Source: Lewinellaceae bacterium (GTDB taxonomy: Bacteria > Bacteroidota > Bacteroidia > Chitinophagales > Saprospiraceae). Taken from it: DNA of 64,000 nt. The stretch spans positions 186,001 to 250,000 of the forward strand of contig JADJRC010000014.1 in the NCBI GenBank assembly GCA_016712415.1, written 5' to 3'. Below are positions 1-9,362 of this stretch, piece by piece. Under the pieces are notes generated by a model that worked only from the letters and a program-made list of their open reading frames with translations, was not told the origin of the DNA and did no database searches. How positions within the stretch are numbered: position 1 is the first letter of the stretch; each line of letters starts with the position of its first letter. Both the position numbers and the translations under genes were made by a program.

Positions 1-866
1 GCGTGCGCCTCACCGTATGCCGTGTTGTTTTCGCTGTACACGAACAGTATTGTAGTGTCAAAGTGGTCCAGGTTGGTCGTCCAGTCGAAACCATCTTTTT
101 CACCGATGGAGAACAGGGCATCAAACACCACGGCGCCCGCTCTCCAGGTTGGCAACGGACCTTCGTTGCCGACGGGGCTGTCTTTGGCCCCGTCAGCGGC
201 GGCCCACAATCCGAATTTGTAATCCAGTATCTCGTGCTCGTCGCCCCTGCCGGAAAGGAACTGGTCGAGATAAACGGCATCATTCAGGGTTTCGCTGAAC
301 AGGCTGTAGCCGTGCGAACGATCGAGGTATTCCCGCATTTGCGCGTACGTAAAACCGCCCGGCTCGCCGAGTATGGCGCCGTCAATTTTGCCCGGGTTGG
401 CATTGATGTAAGCCGTCGCCAGCATACCGCCCCACGAATGCCCGAGCAGGAAAACTTTCTGGCCGGCGTGGGTTTTGTAGTGTTCGATGACCGCCTCCAG
501 ATCGTCCCACACAACTTGCAGGTTGTACGAGTCTTTGGTATGGCGTTTCGACAATCCGGAACCCCGCTGGTCGTAAAATACAACCCGGAAGCCATCGTCC
601 GCAAACGCCTTGCAGTTCAACAAATAACGATAATCGGCGCCGGGCCCGCCGTGGATCACTACCAGCAGGGCGCTGTCGGGATGGCCGAAAGCCTCTGCGT
701 GCAGTTGTGTGCCGTTCACGGCAATACTGGGCAATGACGGGTCCTGATCAACAGTCAGCGGAACGAGATTGCCGGGTTGGTTGGGGTCGAGTTCGCCTTT
801 TTGGCAGGCACTGATCAGGCATCCAAGCGCAAGGATCAGTCCGAGAGAAAACAGTTGTAGTTTCAT
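1..866 (-). CDS. Alpha/beta-hydrolase lipoprotein (proline iminopeptidase-like), 3' end outside window
   Basis: Reading the minus strand from the ATG at 866 gives a continuous frame to the window edge. It opens with a lipoprotein signal: a hydrophobic stretch, then ISAC with the lipobox cysteine near residue 21. An HGGPG oxyanion-hole motif and a GHSWGG nucleophile elbow follow, the usual order in the S33 peptidase/proline iminopeptidase branch of alpha/beta hydrolases. A YDQRGSG segment between them also fits. The acid and histidine of the triad would lie beyond position 1. The protein is probably an outer-membrane or periplasmic serine hydrolase; its substrate cannot be inferred. It is divergent from the Ada-like gene, with about 240 bp between them. 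Confidence 0.8.
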   Translation of the reverse strand, partial: MKLQLFSLGLILALGCLISACQKGELDPNQPGNLVPLTVDQDPSLPSIAVNGTQLHAEAFGHPDSALLVVIHGGPGADYRYLLNCKAFADDGFRVVFYDQRGSGLSKRHTKDSYNLQVVWDDLEAVIEHYKTHAGQKVFLLGHSWGGMLATAYINANPGKIDGAILGEPGGFTYAQMREYLDRSHGYSLFSETLNDAVYLDQFLSGRGDEHEILDYKFGLWAAADGAKDSPVGNEGPLPTWRAGAVVFDALFSIGEKDGFDWTTNLDHFDTTILFVYSENNTAYGEAH

Positions 867-1104
867 GTGAATAATGGATTTTGATGCAAAGGTGGGGGGC
901 GCCGCCGCGCCGGTCGCCGCTCCTTGCAAGGTGGGACGTCTACTTTCACAAGGCGCTACACCCGGCTGTTCTACGGATACCTGGGGATATAAAGCGGGAC
1001 TGATGGATGGAAGATGAAGGCAGACAGGGACAGCAATTCCGCAAGATTCGGGTTGTTACCTTGCCCGGCAACAGGGCATCTTTGCAGTATAATAATTCAA
1101 CGCC

Positions 1105-1938
1105 ATGTCTGATCGCACTATTGATTACGAACGGGTCGCCAAAGCCATTGATTTTCTGGAAACCCATTTCAAAAGTCAGCCCGACCTCGACGAAGTCGCC
1201 CGGCAGGTACACCTGTCGCCGCATCATTTCCAACGCATTTTTACGGAATGGGCCGGTGTAAGCCCCAAGAAATTCATGCAATACCTCAGCATCGAGCACC
1301 TGCGCAGCCGGATTTTCGACCTGCCCAACCTTCAGGATGCTGCGGATGCCGTCGGTTATTCGGCGCCGTCGAGGGTGTACGACCTCTTTGTAAGCATTGA
1401 AGGCGTGACGCCCAACGAGTTCAAAACCGCCGGTCGGGGACTGGAAATTCGTTATGGTTTTCACCCTACGCCTTTTGGCGAATGCCTGATCGCCCTGACT
1501 TCAAAAGGGATTTGTGCGCTGTCGTTTGTGGATGAAAATTCCAGACAGACCGAACTGGACCGTTTCATGGGCAAATGGCAGTCGGCAAACCTGGTTTTTG
1601 ATGCAGCGAAGACCGCAAGCGCCGTCCGGCAGATATTTGATTCCAAAGAGCCCCGCAAGATTCATTTGCTGGTGCAGGGCACTAATTTTCAACTTAAAGT
1701 CTGGGAAGCCCTGCTGACCATACCGCCGGGCGCCGTCACTACATATCAAAAAATTGCCGGCCATATTCACCACCCCGGAGCCGTCCGTGCGGTGGGCACA
1801 GCCATCGGACAGAACCCTGTGGCTTTCCTTATTCCCTGTCACCGGGTCATCAGAAAAGAAGGTCAGGTAGGCGGGTACTATTGGGGTAGCACCAGAAAAA
1901 AAGCCTTACTGGGCTGTGAAATGGCATCAACAAATTAA
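1105..1938 (+). CDS. Bifunctional AraC-type regulator / methylated-DNA-protein-cysteine methyltransferase (Ada-like)
   Basis: This 277-residue protein carries an AraC-type helix-turn-helix in residues about 5-100 (LSPHHFQRIFTEWAGVSP is a typical recognition segment). The O6-alkylguanine-DNA alkyltransferase domain covers about 110-277. The active-site motif PCHRV is present with the acceptor cysteine near residue 245. The N-terminal zinc/methylphosphotriester domain of E. coli Ada is absent, giving the short Ada form common in Bacteroidota. It should remove alkyl groups from O6-guanine and may regulate alkylation-response genes. The 3-methyladenine glycosylase at 13.8 kb belongs to the same repair theme but is not adjacent. 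The start is the first ATG before the AraC domain. Confidence 0.9.
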   Translation: MSDRTIDYERVAKAIDFLETHFKSQPDLDEVARQVHLSPHHFQRIFTEWAGVSPKKFMQYLSIEHLRSRIFDLPNLQDAADAVGYSAPSRVYDLFVSIEGVTPNEFKTAGRGLEIRYGFHPTPFGECLIALTSKGICALSFVDENSRQTELDRFMGKWQSANLVFDAAKTASAVRQIFDSKEPRKIHLLVQGTNFQLKVWEALLTIPPGAVTTYQKIAGHIHHPGAVRAVGTAIGQNPVAFLIPCHRVIRKEGQVGGYYWGSTRKKALLGCEMASTN

Positions 1939-2068
1939 GCAAACCGAAGCACATTTTATCGTCTATCATAAAGCAATCGCCGCCGAACATTTTCTTCTCC
2001 GTCCAGGCGGCATTTTTGTCTTTCAGGATGTTGCGCATCCGTTCGAGTAAATACGGGTCAGTTGCCAT
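1850..2068 (-). pseudogene. Truncated TfoX N-terminal-domain protein
   Basis: From the ATG at 2068 the first 43 or so residues match the start of small TfoX-N proteins, including YLLERMRNIL and the KKMFGGDCFMIDDKMCFG core. The remaining half of the domain is missing. After about 1945 the frame runs antisense through the 3' end of the Ada-like gene and stops at 1850. Family members are usually about 100-110 residues with an intact second half, so this is read as a remnant truncated by a deletion or rearrangement at the Ada-like 3' end. It lies just downstream of the HxlR gene on the same strand and may once have been cotranscribed with it. Confidence 0.6.
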
Positions 2069-2078
2069 ATCTGATGAT

Positions 2079-2498
2079 TTAGGATTGCTCCGATAAATGA
2101 TTTTCAATAAGCGCTTCCCTGAGTTCTGCTATCAGCCCTGCGCGGTCGCTCGCAGCCCGTTGAACAAAGTCCGGCGTCGCAGCAGTATCGCGGTCGAAAG
2201 CCGCGCTCCACAGGATCATTTCAATCATCAGTGGCAACAACGCGATGCCTTTTTCAGTAAGGCTGTACCGGATACGCGATTTTTTCACCGAATCTTCCTG
2301 CTGGGTGATAATGCCGCCCTGCTCCAGGTTCCGCAGTTTGTCGCGCAGTACGGTAGTACTCACTTTTTCGCCCCCTTCCAGAAATTCATTGTAATGGCGT
2401 TTGCCTTTGAACATCAAATCCCGGATGATGAGCAGCGACCATTTGTCGCCGAAGTGTTCGAGCGCATAATTGGTCGGGCAGAACGATCGTCGATTCAT
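2079..2498 (-). CDS. HxlR-family winged-helix transcriptional regulator
   Basis: The 139-residue product begins MNRRSFCPTNYALEHFGDKW, the typical HxlR opening with an N-terminal cysteine and the DKWSLLIIRDL helix. A winged helix-turn-helix follows, with a recognition segment around STTVLRDKLRNLEQGG. The open frame extends far upstream, but the residues before this ATG resemble nothing and run antisense through the SRPBCC gene, so the ATG at 2498 is preferred. The gene is divergent from the SRPBCC gene at 2592, and a short inverted repeat lies between them. HxlR regulators commonly control the adjacent divergent gene in response to electrophiles or redox signals. That role here is inferred from arrangement. 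Confidence 0.9.
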   Translation of the reverse strand: MNRRSFCPTNYALEHFGDKWSLLIIRDLMFKGKRHYNEFLEGGEKVSTTVLRDKLRNLEQGGIITQQEDSVKKSRIRYSLTEKGIALLPLMIEMILWSAAFDRDTAATPDFVQRAASDRAGLIAELREALIENHLSEQS

Positions 2499-2553
2499 GT
2501 GGCAAAGAAATGCAAAAACACTTGCAAAAACAAAGTTAATTACAAATCTTTGC

Positions 2554-2570
2554 ACTTGTAAAAAGCAAGT
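2554..2570. promoter_or_regulatory. Candidate HxlR operator in the divergent intergenic region
   Basis: ACTTG and CAAGT form an inverted repeat separated by seven A/T-rich bases, and a further ACTTGCAAA lies near 2518. It sits midway between the divergent HxlR and SRPBCC starts, where an operator controlling both promoters would be expected. The assignment rests only on position and symmetry. Confidence 0.35.
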
Positions 2571-2591
2571 TAAATTACAAACTGAATTGCT

Positions 2592-3041
2592 ATGCCTGTT
2601 TTGAACAATGAAATTCTGATCAATGCCACTCCGGAAGTCGTCTGGAACGTACTCGCCAATTTGGAACTTCTGGAAAAATACGACCCGGTAACGGTAAAAT
2701 CGGTCGCTACCACGTCGAATAAAACGGGGATCGGCGCAGGACGAAAGTGCGACGTGTTGCCCAAAGGGAACTGGTTTGAGGAAAAGGTTGTAGAATGGAG
2801 GCCCTGTGAAGGTCTTGCATTTGAACTGACAGCCTGCAGTTTGCCGGTCAAACAACTCAAGCACACCTATGTGCTGAAGCAGGAGGGCGATCGGACAAGG
2901 GTATCGCAAAAAATGGAATACGAAATGAAATTTGGTTTTTTGGGGCGGCTGATGAACAGCCTTTTTGTCCGGAAGAAATGGAATGCCGGGATACGGCAGT
3001 TTTTTGACGGGCTTAAGGGTTATGTGGAAGGACACCCTTAA
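2592..3041 (+). CDS. SRPBCC-family (polyketide cyclase/START-like) protein
   Basis: The 149-residue protein starts with the pattern of the SRPBCC helix-grip fold: a beta strand, then INATPEVVWNVLANLELLEKYDP, an amphipathic helix used in lipid or ligand binding proteins. The C-terminal half includes YVLKQEGDRTRVSQKMEYEMKFG and a long final helix, matching polyketide cyclase 2/START-like proteins in length. No catalytic residues can be assigned, and members range from cyclases to ligand carriers. It is divergent from the HxlR regulator and overlaps the end of the convergent DsrE-like gene by four bases, so HxlR is its most likely regulator. Confidence 0.8.
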   Translation: MPVLNNEILINATPEVVWNVLANLELLEKYDPVTVKSVATTSNKTGIGAGRKCDVLPKGNWFEEKVVEWRPCEGLAFELTACSLPVKQLKHTYVLKQEGDRTRVSQKMEYEMKFGFLGRLMNSLFVRKKWNAGIRQFFDGLKGYVEGHP

Positions 3042-3406
3042 AACGTGAGTACGGCAGCACCTTGTTTGACGGGTTCGTGTATCGCGATCGATCCGACGAT
3101 CGTGACGCCTTCCATAAGATCGTTTTCGACATAGCCCCGGACCTTTGCACAAGGCGGGCAAACACCGATCGGGCAACCACTGTCGATCACTTTTTGGATC
3201 ATGTCTTTCATCGGCGGGTCAAGGGGATTCAGATGGACAGCATCAGCTGCGCCTTTACGGACCCAATCGACGCCCGAACTGACCAGGAATACCGAAACAT
3301 CGAGTCCTGAATTAATACCGCCGTTGGCTATGCTCCATGCAACGGAGGAGCGTTCGTCGTCCAGACCACGGGTGATTACAACAACCAATTTTCTTTTTTC
3401 TGACAT
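3038..3406 (-). CDS. DsrE/DsrF-like family protein
   Basis: The 122-residue protein has the DsrE-like alpha/beta fold pattern: an opening strand KLVVVITRGLDDERSSVAW, then a central strand ending in FLVSSGVDWVRKG. A cysteine cluster follows in CPIGVCPPCAKVRGY, where the Cys-X4-Cys-X2-Cys spacing could serve sulfur or persulfide chemistry. DsrE-like proteins take part in sulfur relay or form small oligomeric cytosolic proteins. The next gene on the same strand resembles cysteine dioxygenase, so a shared link to thiol metabolism is plausible but not shown. The start is the first ATG of the frame, about 40 bases from the preceding gene. Confidence 0.7.
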   Translation of the reverse strand: MSEKRKLVVVITRGLDDERSSVAWSIANGGINSGLDVSVFLVSSGVDWVRKGAADAVHLNPLDPPMKDMIQKVIDSGCPIGVCPPCAKVRGYVENDLMEGVTIVGSIAIHEPVKQGAAVLTF

Positions 3407-3450
3407 GGCAAATGTTTTTAAATGTGTTTTTAAAGTGTTGAATTTGTGAA

Positions 3451-4107
3451 TTACAGGTTCTTTCCGGGGGTATAGACATGCAGGCTGATCGCCGGTTTGT
3501 CAAAGGGGTTCCCGACGGCGTGATACGCCATATCATCATCTATATAGGCCATACTCCCGCTTTTGAAGGTACTGACTGCCAACAACCGATGCGCTTTGCC
3601 TGTACCGTACCGTTTTTCCTCGAGGCTTCCTTTCAGGACCTTAAACACACAACCACCCTTGGGATGGCCGTGAATGCCCGAGTACACGCCTGGTTCCCAG
3701 TGGATCAGCACGACTTTTAACAAAGCATTGTCTACGAGGACATGCCTGGTTACCGGATTTTTCATAAATCGATTTGCTGCAGCGCGACCGATGGAGTTCA
3801 ACGCCTTCAGGACGGAGATAAACTGGAAAGCGGCGTAGGGAGCATCCGGTTTGAGGAAAGTATCAAACAGATCGAGGCATACCCGGCTCATGTCCGGAAT
3901 ATTGCCTTTGGTGATTTCGGCATTGGCCTCCGGGGTCAACAACCGGTTTTCCCGGAAGATGGGCGACGACGCGGAGGGCTCCGGGTATTTCTGGCGATCT
4001 GAAGAGGAAAGGGTTTCGGACTGGGGCATACCGTCGCGAGAGGGCCGTAAGGCGCCTATGGATGGATATGCGTCATGTTTCAATTGATAATCTGTGAGCG
4101 TTTTCAT
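3451..4107 (-). CDS. Cysteine dioxygenase-like cupin protein
   Basis: The 218-residue product contains the cysteine dioxygenase type I cupin pattern in its C-terminal half. A strand LLKVVLIHWEPG precedes GIHGHPKGGCVFKVLKG, with the His-X-His pair typical of Fe(II) binding, and a later YHAVGNP supplies a candidate third histidine. Such enzymes oxidise cysteine or related thiols to sulfinates. The first 70 residues are less conserved and Ser/Pro-rich. The frame extends to an ATG at 4134, but an AAGGA-like site stands just before the ATG at 4107, which is chosen. The following DsrE-like gene is also sulfur-related. Substrate specificity cannot be judged. Confidence 0.72.
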   Translation of the reverse strand: MKTLTDYQLKHDAYPSIGALRPSRDGMPQSETLSSSDRQKYPEPSASSPIFRENRLLTPEANAEITKGNIPDMSRVCLDLFDTFLKPDAPYAAFQFISVLKALNSIGRAAANRFMKNPVTRHVLVDNALLKVVLIHWEPGVYSGIHGHPKGGCVFKVLKGSLEEKRYGTGKAHRLLAVSTFKSGSMAYIDDDMAYHAVGNPFDKPAISLHVYTPGKNL

Positions 4108-4206
4108 AATTCCTTCATCTTTAATGTGGTGCAAAGATGAGGGTGTGTGAAAGCAGGCAATTTTGCTCAGAAGCTCACATAGTTGTCAATTTGGCTCAAA
4201 AAAACA

Positions 4207-4500
4207 TCAGGTCCCGGAGATTGTTTTTTTGTAATCGGAAGGGCTGGTTCCCATGATGTTTTTGAACGCCCGGCTAAAGTGCGACAGGTCTTCAAATCCA
4301 GACTCAAACGCAACCTGCGTAAGGATCATACTGGAGTTGGCAATCAGGTGGGCGGCATAATGCACCCGCCTTTTAAGCAGCCATTTCCCCGGGGATTCTT
4401 TATAATGCTGCTGGAAATCTCTCTTAAAAGTCGACAGGCTTCGGTGCGTCAGGTCTGCATAATCTTCGAGCCGCAGGTTAAAACAAAAGTTTTTTTCCAT
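4207..4500 (-). CDS. AraC-family DNA-binding domain, apparently lacking its sensor half
   Basis: The 97 residues form a complete AraC double helix-turn-helix: LEDYADLTHRSLSTFKRDFQ is the first unit, and VAFESGFEDLSHFSRAFKNIMGTSPSDYKK is the second with the standard signature. Family members of this subtype usually have about 150 further N-terminal residues forming a cupin sensor. Here the frame stays open upstream of 4500 for roughly 20 residues that still look AraC-like (LSDEFCKPSLAQI), then merges into the end of the methyltransferase gene. It is therefore either a short DNA-binding protein or a 3' remnant of a longer regulator; the remnant reading seems more likely. Confidence 0.65.
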   Translation of the reverse strand: MEKNFCFNLRLEDYADLTHRSLSTFKRDFQQHYKESPGKWLLKRRVHYAAHLIANSSMILTQVAFESGFEDLSHFSRAFKNIMGTSPSDYKKTISGT

Positions 4501-4552
4501 GATCTGGGCCAGTGAAGGTTTGCAGAATTCATCAGATAATTGCTTTAAGGCT

Positions 4553-5152
4553 TTACCCGGTTTTACCCAACACCAACGCCGTCATGCTTCGATGCTCATC
4601 GACCAATACTGTTTTAAACGGCTCCAGATAATTCAGCCCGTGCTTTTGGAGTAGGGCTTCGAGCGCCGGCCGGGACAGTAAAAAGCGGTCGGTCCCGTCG
4701 GGCATGGAAAACCGGCCCTCGCCCAGGGGGAGCATTTTATCTGCCAGCCCCACGTCGGTAGCCACCCGTAGGAACATAGAGCCGCCGGGTTGCAACACCC
4801 GGACAAGTTCGCCAAACATCTGCCCGAAATGTGCCGGGTTTTCAGCAAAATGCAGCACAGCGCAGCAAATAATATGGTGGAAAAACTGATCCGGGAACGG
4901 CAGGGCTTCTACCAGGGCTACCTGAAAACGGTCGTCCGGAAGACCAGGGTAATTTTGTTTCAACAACCCTACTACAGCCGGGTCGCGATCGGTGCCGTAC
5001 ACTTGAAAACCCTGCTGCGCAAACCAGTGCAGGTTGCGCCCTCCACCTGCTCCGGCATCCAGGATTCGTTGCAAAGGGGTATAACGGCCTTTCATGATCT
5101 GGTCAAGCAGGTAAATGTCGGTGTGGCCGAGGAGTTGTGTGAGTGGGTCCAT
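4553..5152 (-). CDS. Class I SAM-dependent methyltransferase
   Basis: The 199-residue protein shows the Rossmann methyltransferase motifs in order. Motif I is ILDAGAGGGRNLHWFAQQG (residues about 30-48), an acidic strand end GTDRDP binds the SAM ribose, and a later motif gives FHHIICCAVLHFAENP. A LQPGGSMFLRVATD segment corresponds to motif III. These are methyltransferase type 11/12 features. The C-terminal part may contribute to substrate binding, but the substrate is unknown. It is upstream of the AraC fragment on the same strand and downstream of a WG-repeat gene. No signal peptide is seen, so it should be cytosolic. Confidence 0.85.
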   Translation of the reverse strand: MDPLTQLLGHTDIYLLDQIMKGRYTPLQRILDAGAGGGRNLHWFAQQGFQVYGTDRDPAVVGLLKQNYPGLPDDRFQVALVEALPFPDQFFHHIICCAVLHFAENPAHFGQMFGELVRVLQPGGSMFLRVATDVGLADKMLPLGEGRFSMPDGTDRFLLSRPALEALLQKHGLNYLEPFKTVLVDEHRSMTALVLGKTG

Positions 5153-5255
5153 ATATTTTGGGAGTAAAAATACTTGGTGCTTTTAGTGTATGTCGCGAAC
5201 ACAGGGCGCCGCCGATTACTATGGCACACCGCGCGCGCGACCGCAAGGGCTGCCC

Positions 5256-7622
5256 CTACAGCCGCACGATATCCCCTTCCGATCCGATTAACACCCAGGG
5301 GTCTTTGGGCGAGGTGCGCCCCAGGGCGCAAACGTATTGGGAGCCCGTTCCTTTCTCGCGGGTAAATTTGTCGGTATGTCGAAGTGTCACGTTGAAGTCC
5401 AGTTCGCTATAAATCATCGGTGCAATACACCTGCCGTACCCGGTCTGGCGGATGCCGTACCAGGTTTTACCATTTTCATCGGTGCGTTGCAGTACGACGA
5501 TTTTTCGCTCCCGGCCTTGTTCGCGGGTCGTATATTGGTCAAAAAACTCAAGGGTGGGGTTTTTATCGTGGTTGCTGACAAGGCATTTTCTACCATCGGT
5601 GGTGTGGTAAACATACCCTCCGTCCATATTTTCCGGGAAAGGTTCCCAGCGGCTGCACGGCAAGGGATCAAATTCGCCTGTTTGGGAGTAGAGCCAAAAC
5701 TGGTCGCCTTCTTTCACCTGAATAACCTTGCCGGTCACCTTGATATCTTCCCGCTGGTATTTTTCCGGAACGATTTCGCGCTCGGCCGTGCGGGCGCCCC
5801 AAAGCCCCTGTTCGTTGAGGGGCATAAATATGTTTGTATTGGGTTGAATGATTTGAACATAGCGGATCGGTATGGCTACGCTCAAATCCGGCCGGAGCAG
5901 GCCCAATCGGTCATTTTGCTTGACGAGAAAATGCTGCTTGTCGGCGGCAAGTCTGACCCATTGGTATTCGATGGGGACAATAATCTGGTTATTCGGATCA
6001 AGGAAGCCCCAGCGTTCGTTCTTTTTGGCCTGAATTAAAAGCACTTTTTCACCATTGCGGTTCATCGGGCTTTCTGTCAAGGTAATTTCCTCATATTCGA
6101 AGGGAATTAAGATGCGCTCCGTTGCCCGGTCAATTAGGCCCCAGCGATTATCTTCCCGCCGAACTGCCCAGATGTCATCCCGGTGCATGCTGCCGCGAAT
6201 ATCCCGGTATTTGGGCGCGAACAGCAGCTTGCCGTCTTCTGAATACAGACTGACCAAGCTGTCTTTTATCACATACAGGGCTTTCAGATAACCGTCCCAG
6301 TTTAAAAATTTGTTTTCGCAGGGGACCAAACGCGTACCATCCAAATGGGCCGCCCCCATTTTCCCTTCGGCGTCGCGGAGGTAAAGTATTTTCCCAAAGC
6401 TGCCGATATGGACATATTTTATAGGTAGCAGGGGACGGTTTTCCGGGTCGACCGTACCCCATAATTCGCCCTGGCGGACAAAAATAGTACCCTGGGGAGC
6501 AGAGTGGTGTTTTACCTCGTCGTACACGGCTGGGATCATCTTGCGCCCATTGGCGTCCTGGCAGCCGACCTTGCCGTTTTCTTTTATTTGTTGGTATGGA
6601 AAAAAGTATTTCGGCGGAGTGGATTTGGCCGGTTGGGGATCGGTGTTGGAGGAGGTTTGTTTGTCTCCACGTACCTCACTGGGCGGCGATACTACCCGTG
6701 GTGGTTCCTCCACGACTATTTCATCTGTTTTTTTGGGGGCTGGCTGAATGACTACCGGTGCTTTGCCAACTTCGGGTGCCGCACTCCAGTCCGAATCGCC
6801 AACATACTGGTAGCGGTACACGATTACAGCATACCGCGCATCGGAGGTATCGGCCGGGTTTTCGGTAATCATCAGCAGCGGATTGCCTTTGGCCTCGTAT
6901 TGGATGTGCGATTTCCAGACGGTTTCATTGAATTGCCCCGACGATGCGGTGAAATGTTCCATACGCCAGGTATCGGGAGGCTTGTGGCTGACCCGGTTGT
7001 AGAAAAGGGTATCGCCTTCCCGGATTTGAAAATGCAGCCGCATCCGACCACTAGTGTCGTATTGAATACCGTAGCGGTCTCGTTTTTGCAACTCGCCTTT
7101 TTCAAAACGGTACTCGTCGAATTGGACTAAGGGGGTACTGCCGAGTTGTACTTCGGGCAAGTATTTCAGGGTCGCCAGCAGTTTCCCGTCCTCATCAAGC
7201 ACATTTTCAGATTCCAGTACGCCGTTGACGTAGTTGTGGATAAAGGTGGCGTGCAATTTCATCCGCTCTTTCGTGCCAAAAGCGTCGTTGACCAGTTCTT
7301 TTATGGTGCTAACCCTGCCGTTTTCGTGAGAAAACTCCACGCGCGCCATCAGCTTTTCCTGATCCCCAATGTGATAATCGTAGTGTGTTTCGGTGACCGG
7401 CAAACCATTTTCATAAATTACCACCTGGCGGCCCTCATGCCTGGCCGGGAGCAGGGGCTTGCCGGTAGCGTCGAGCCGGACATCCTTGTACACGACTTGT
7501 TCTGTTTTTACGACAGGGCCTTTCGCCGGAGCGATGTGGTGGCGCAGGGGGAGCTGAGCCGCCAGACTGGCAGGAATCAGAAAGAGCAGGAGCAGGGTTG
7601 ATTTTATTATTGATTTCAGCAT
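5256..7622 (-). CDS. Large secreted WG-repeat protein
   Basis: The 788-residue protein begins with a signal peptide (hydrophobic core LLLLFLIPASLAAQ). Residues about 30-290 form a region rich in MORN-like wording (YENGLPVTETHYDYH, ENGRVSTIKEL). After a Pro/Lys-rich linker, many WG units follow, such as WGLIDRATERILIPFEYEEI and WGFLDPNNQIIVPIEYQWV. WG (KWG) repeats form beta-rich scaffolds in exported Bacteroidota proteins of mostly unknown function. It is the last of five WG-type genes transcribed in the same direction between 13.7 and 5.2 kb, and unlike its neighbours it is intact. Confidence 0.85.
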   Translation of the reverse strand: MLKSIIKSTLLLLFLIPASLAAQLPLRHHIAPAKGPVVKTEQVVYKDVRLDATGKPLLPARHEGRQVVIYENGLPVTETHYDYHIGDQEKLMARVEFSHENGRVSTIKELVNDAFGTKERMKLHATFIHNYVNGVLESENVLDEDGKLLATLKYLPEVQLGSTPLVQFDEYRFEKGELQKRDRYGIQYDTSGRMRLHFQIREGDTLFYNRVSHKPPDTWRMEHFTASSGQFNETVWKSHIQYEAKGNPLLMITENPADTSDARYAVIVYRYQYVGDSDWSAAPEVGKAPVVIQPAPKKTDEIVVEEPPRVVSPPSEVRGDKQTSSNTDPQPAKSTPPKYFFPYQQIKENGKVGCQDANGRKMIPAVYDEVKHHSAPQGTIFVRQGELWGTVDPENRPLLPIKYVHIGSFGKILYLRDAEGKMGAAHLDGTRLVPCENKFLNWDGYLKALYVIKDSLVSLYSEDGKLLFAPKYRDIRGSMHRDDIWAVRREDNRWGLIDRATERILIPFEYEEITLTESPMNRNGEKVLLIQAKKNERWGFLDPNNQIIVPIEYQWVRLAADKQHFLVKQNDRLGLLRPDLSVAIPIRYVQIIQPNTNIFMPLNEQGLWGARTAEREIVPEKYQREDIKVTGKVIQVKEGDQFWLYSQTGEFDPLPCSRWEPFPENMDGGYVYHTTDGRKCLVSNHDKNPTLEFFDQYTTREQGRERKIVVLQRTDENGKTWYGIRQTGYGRCIAPMIYSELDFNVTLRHTDKFTREKGTGSQYVCALGRTSPKDPWVLIGSEGDIVRL

Positions 7623-7678
7623 TGGGTGGTGGTTGGTGTTAAAATACGTTGGGAATATGCCGCACGGTAGGGGCGCCC

Positions 7679-9335
7679 CTACCGCCCCCAGCCATCGGTC
7701 GGATATTCGCCCCCGGCATCATCCAGCGCAAAAAACTGTGGCCCCTTATCTGCGTAGACAGCTGATTGGGCAATCAGAACTCGCCCGGGCGGCAGGCCGT
7801 CGATTTGCTGCTCTTTGTCCCATCGCCTTATCCAGGTGTATTGGTGAAGCGTGAGGCGCTTGCCGTTGGGTGCATGTAAAGCCCACTTCCCGCCATTTTT
7901 GGATACCATATAACCCGTATCCGTATCCCGGATGGGGAGTATTTCGTCGTAGACTTCCGGTTCGACGGGTTTGCCGTCAGAGAGCCGGAGGAGCGTCATT
8001 TTTTGTTCGGGCAGGCCGGCACTGATAACTTCCGGGCGCATGGGACCATAACCCAGCCAGGTATAGTCGAAACCGGTAAGTTGCTGCCCGGCGCCGCTGA
8101 ACAGCGCTTTTTTGTCGTTCTGCTGCACGCTGTACGGGCCGCCAACTAGCAGAATATCGATCCCCTGGTATTCCGGTTTCAGGATTTCGCCTTTGCCCAG
8201 CTGCCAGAGGCCGAGCAGGTCATTTTGGGTGTTTCGGGTTTTAAAATACAAACCGTAGGCTTCGCGGTTCACATAGCGCGGCTGCCCGGGCTGTTCGGTC
8301 CAGTCGGGGTGCTTGAGTTCGTAAATTTCCCCGTACTGTATCGGTATTTGCAGCTGCCCTGTTGCACCAACTAAACCTTTTTTGCCTTGCCGGCCTACCC
8401 GGAAAAAATCGCTGTGGTAACATTGCTCGACCGATTCGTATTCCTGCTCAAGCAGGATGCGACCGGCAGTATCGACCATTCCATAAAGCCATTTTAACGG
8501 AGCAATGGCCTTGCCGGTTCGGTAATTGCCATTGCGGAAGCGTTCCGCGATACGGTCATAAATAAGCGGAATCAGCGTTTTTCCCTGAAAGCTAACCACG
8601 CCGGATTTGCCATCTTTTTCGGCCATAATCTGGCTGTCGTACACCGCATGAATCTTGTCGTAGGCAGCGGGCAAAATGGTGCGCTTGTTGTAATCCATCA
8701 GGCCCCAAAGACCCTTTTCCTGAAAGATAAACAGGGGCCGGGTGCCGGTTTGGCTTTTGCTGATGTCCTCAAAACCGGCTTCCAGGATAACCTGAATATC
8801 GTTTGCACCTTGAATTTTGATGATTTTTTGCTAGCCCGGACTGTGGAACACCACAGTAGAATCGTTGAATTTGTGACCGTGCCGGTACTCCATTGGCAGC
8901 AGATCCTTGCCCTTTGCATCCAATAGCCCATAGCCATGTTCCTTTTTGCCCGGCCAGCACCAAATCGGCTGCGGTGCGCGTCAAACCGTAGAATTCGAAA
9001 GGCAGGACCGCTTCCCCCTTTTTATTGAGCACGCCGAAGTAATTCCGGGAATCCCGGGCGATCATAAAATCGCTGTAGGGCTTTTCGAGCGCTGTGTATT
9101 CGGGCTGGATGAGGATGCTGTCGTTGAGCACGTAGCCGTACCGCCCCTGGTATGCGAACAGTTCGGGTTTGCCGGTTTTCAGGCGGGCCGGGATGCTTTG
9201 TTTGATCGCTGTGGCTGGGTCGACGGAGCTTTCTTCTACCTGAACGTCCATGTCGTGGAGTTCGCCGTCGTTGGTTTGAGCGGGAAGGAAGGCGGGGACG
9301 AGAAAGAAGGAAAGGAATAGCGGTAATTGATGCAT
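7679..9335 (-). CDS. Secreted WG-repeat protein, reading frame broken
   Basis: An N-terminal piece (9335 to about 8950) has a signal peptide (LFLSFFLVPAFLPAQ) and WG-type units. The C-terminal piece (up to 8698 and in frame back to about 8830) continues with the same repeats. Joining them needs one base removed from an A-run near 8952, which restores GYGLLDAKGKDLLPMEY, a good WG unit. A TAG codon near 8832 then interrupts the frame just before a further acceptable stretch. The gene is therefore either inactivated or affected by sequence error. Intact length would be about 550 residues. Neighbouring WG genes have similar breaks. Confidence 0.7.
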
Positions 9336-9362
9336 TTGCTAGATTTAGGAATAGATACCCGG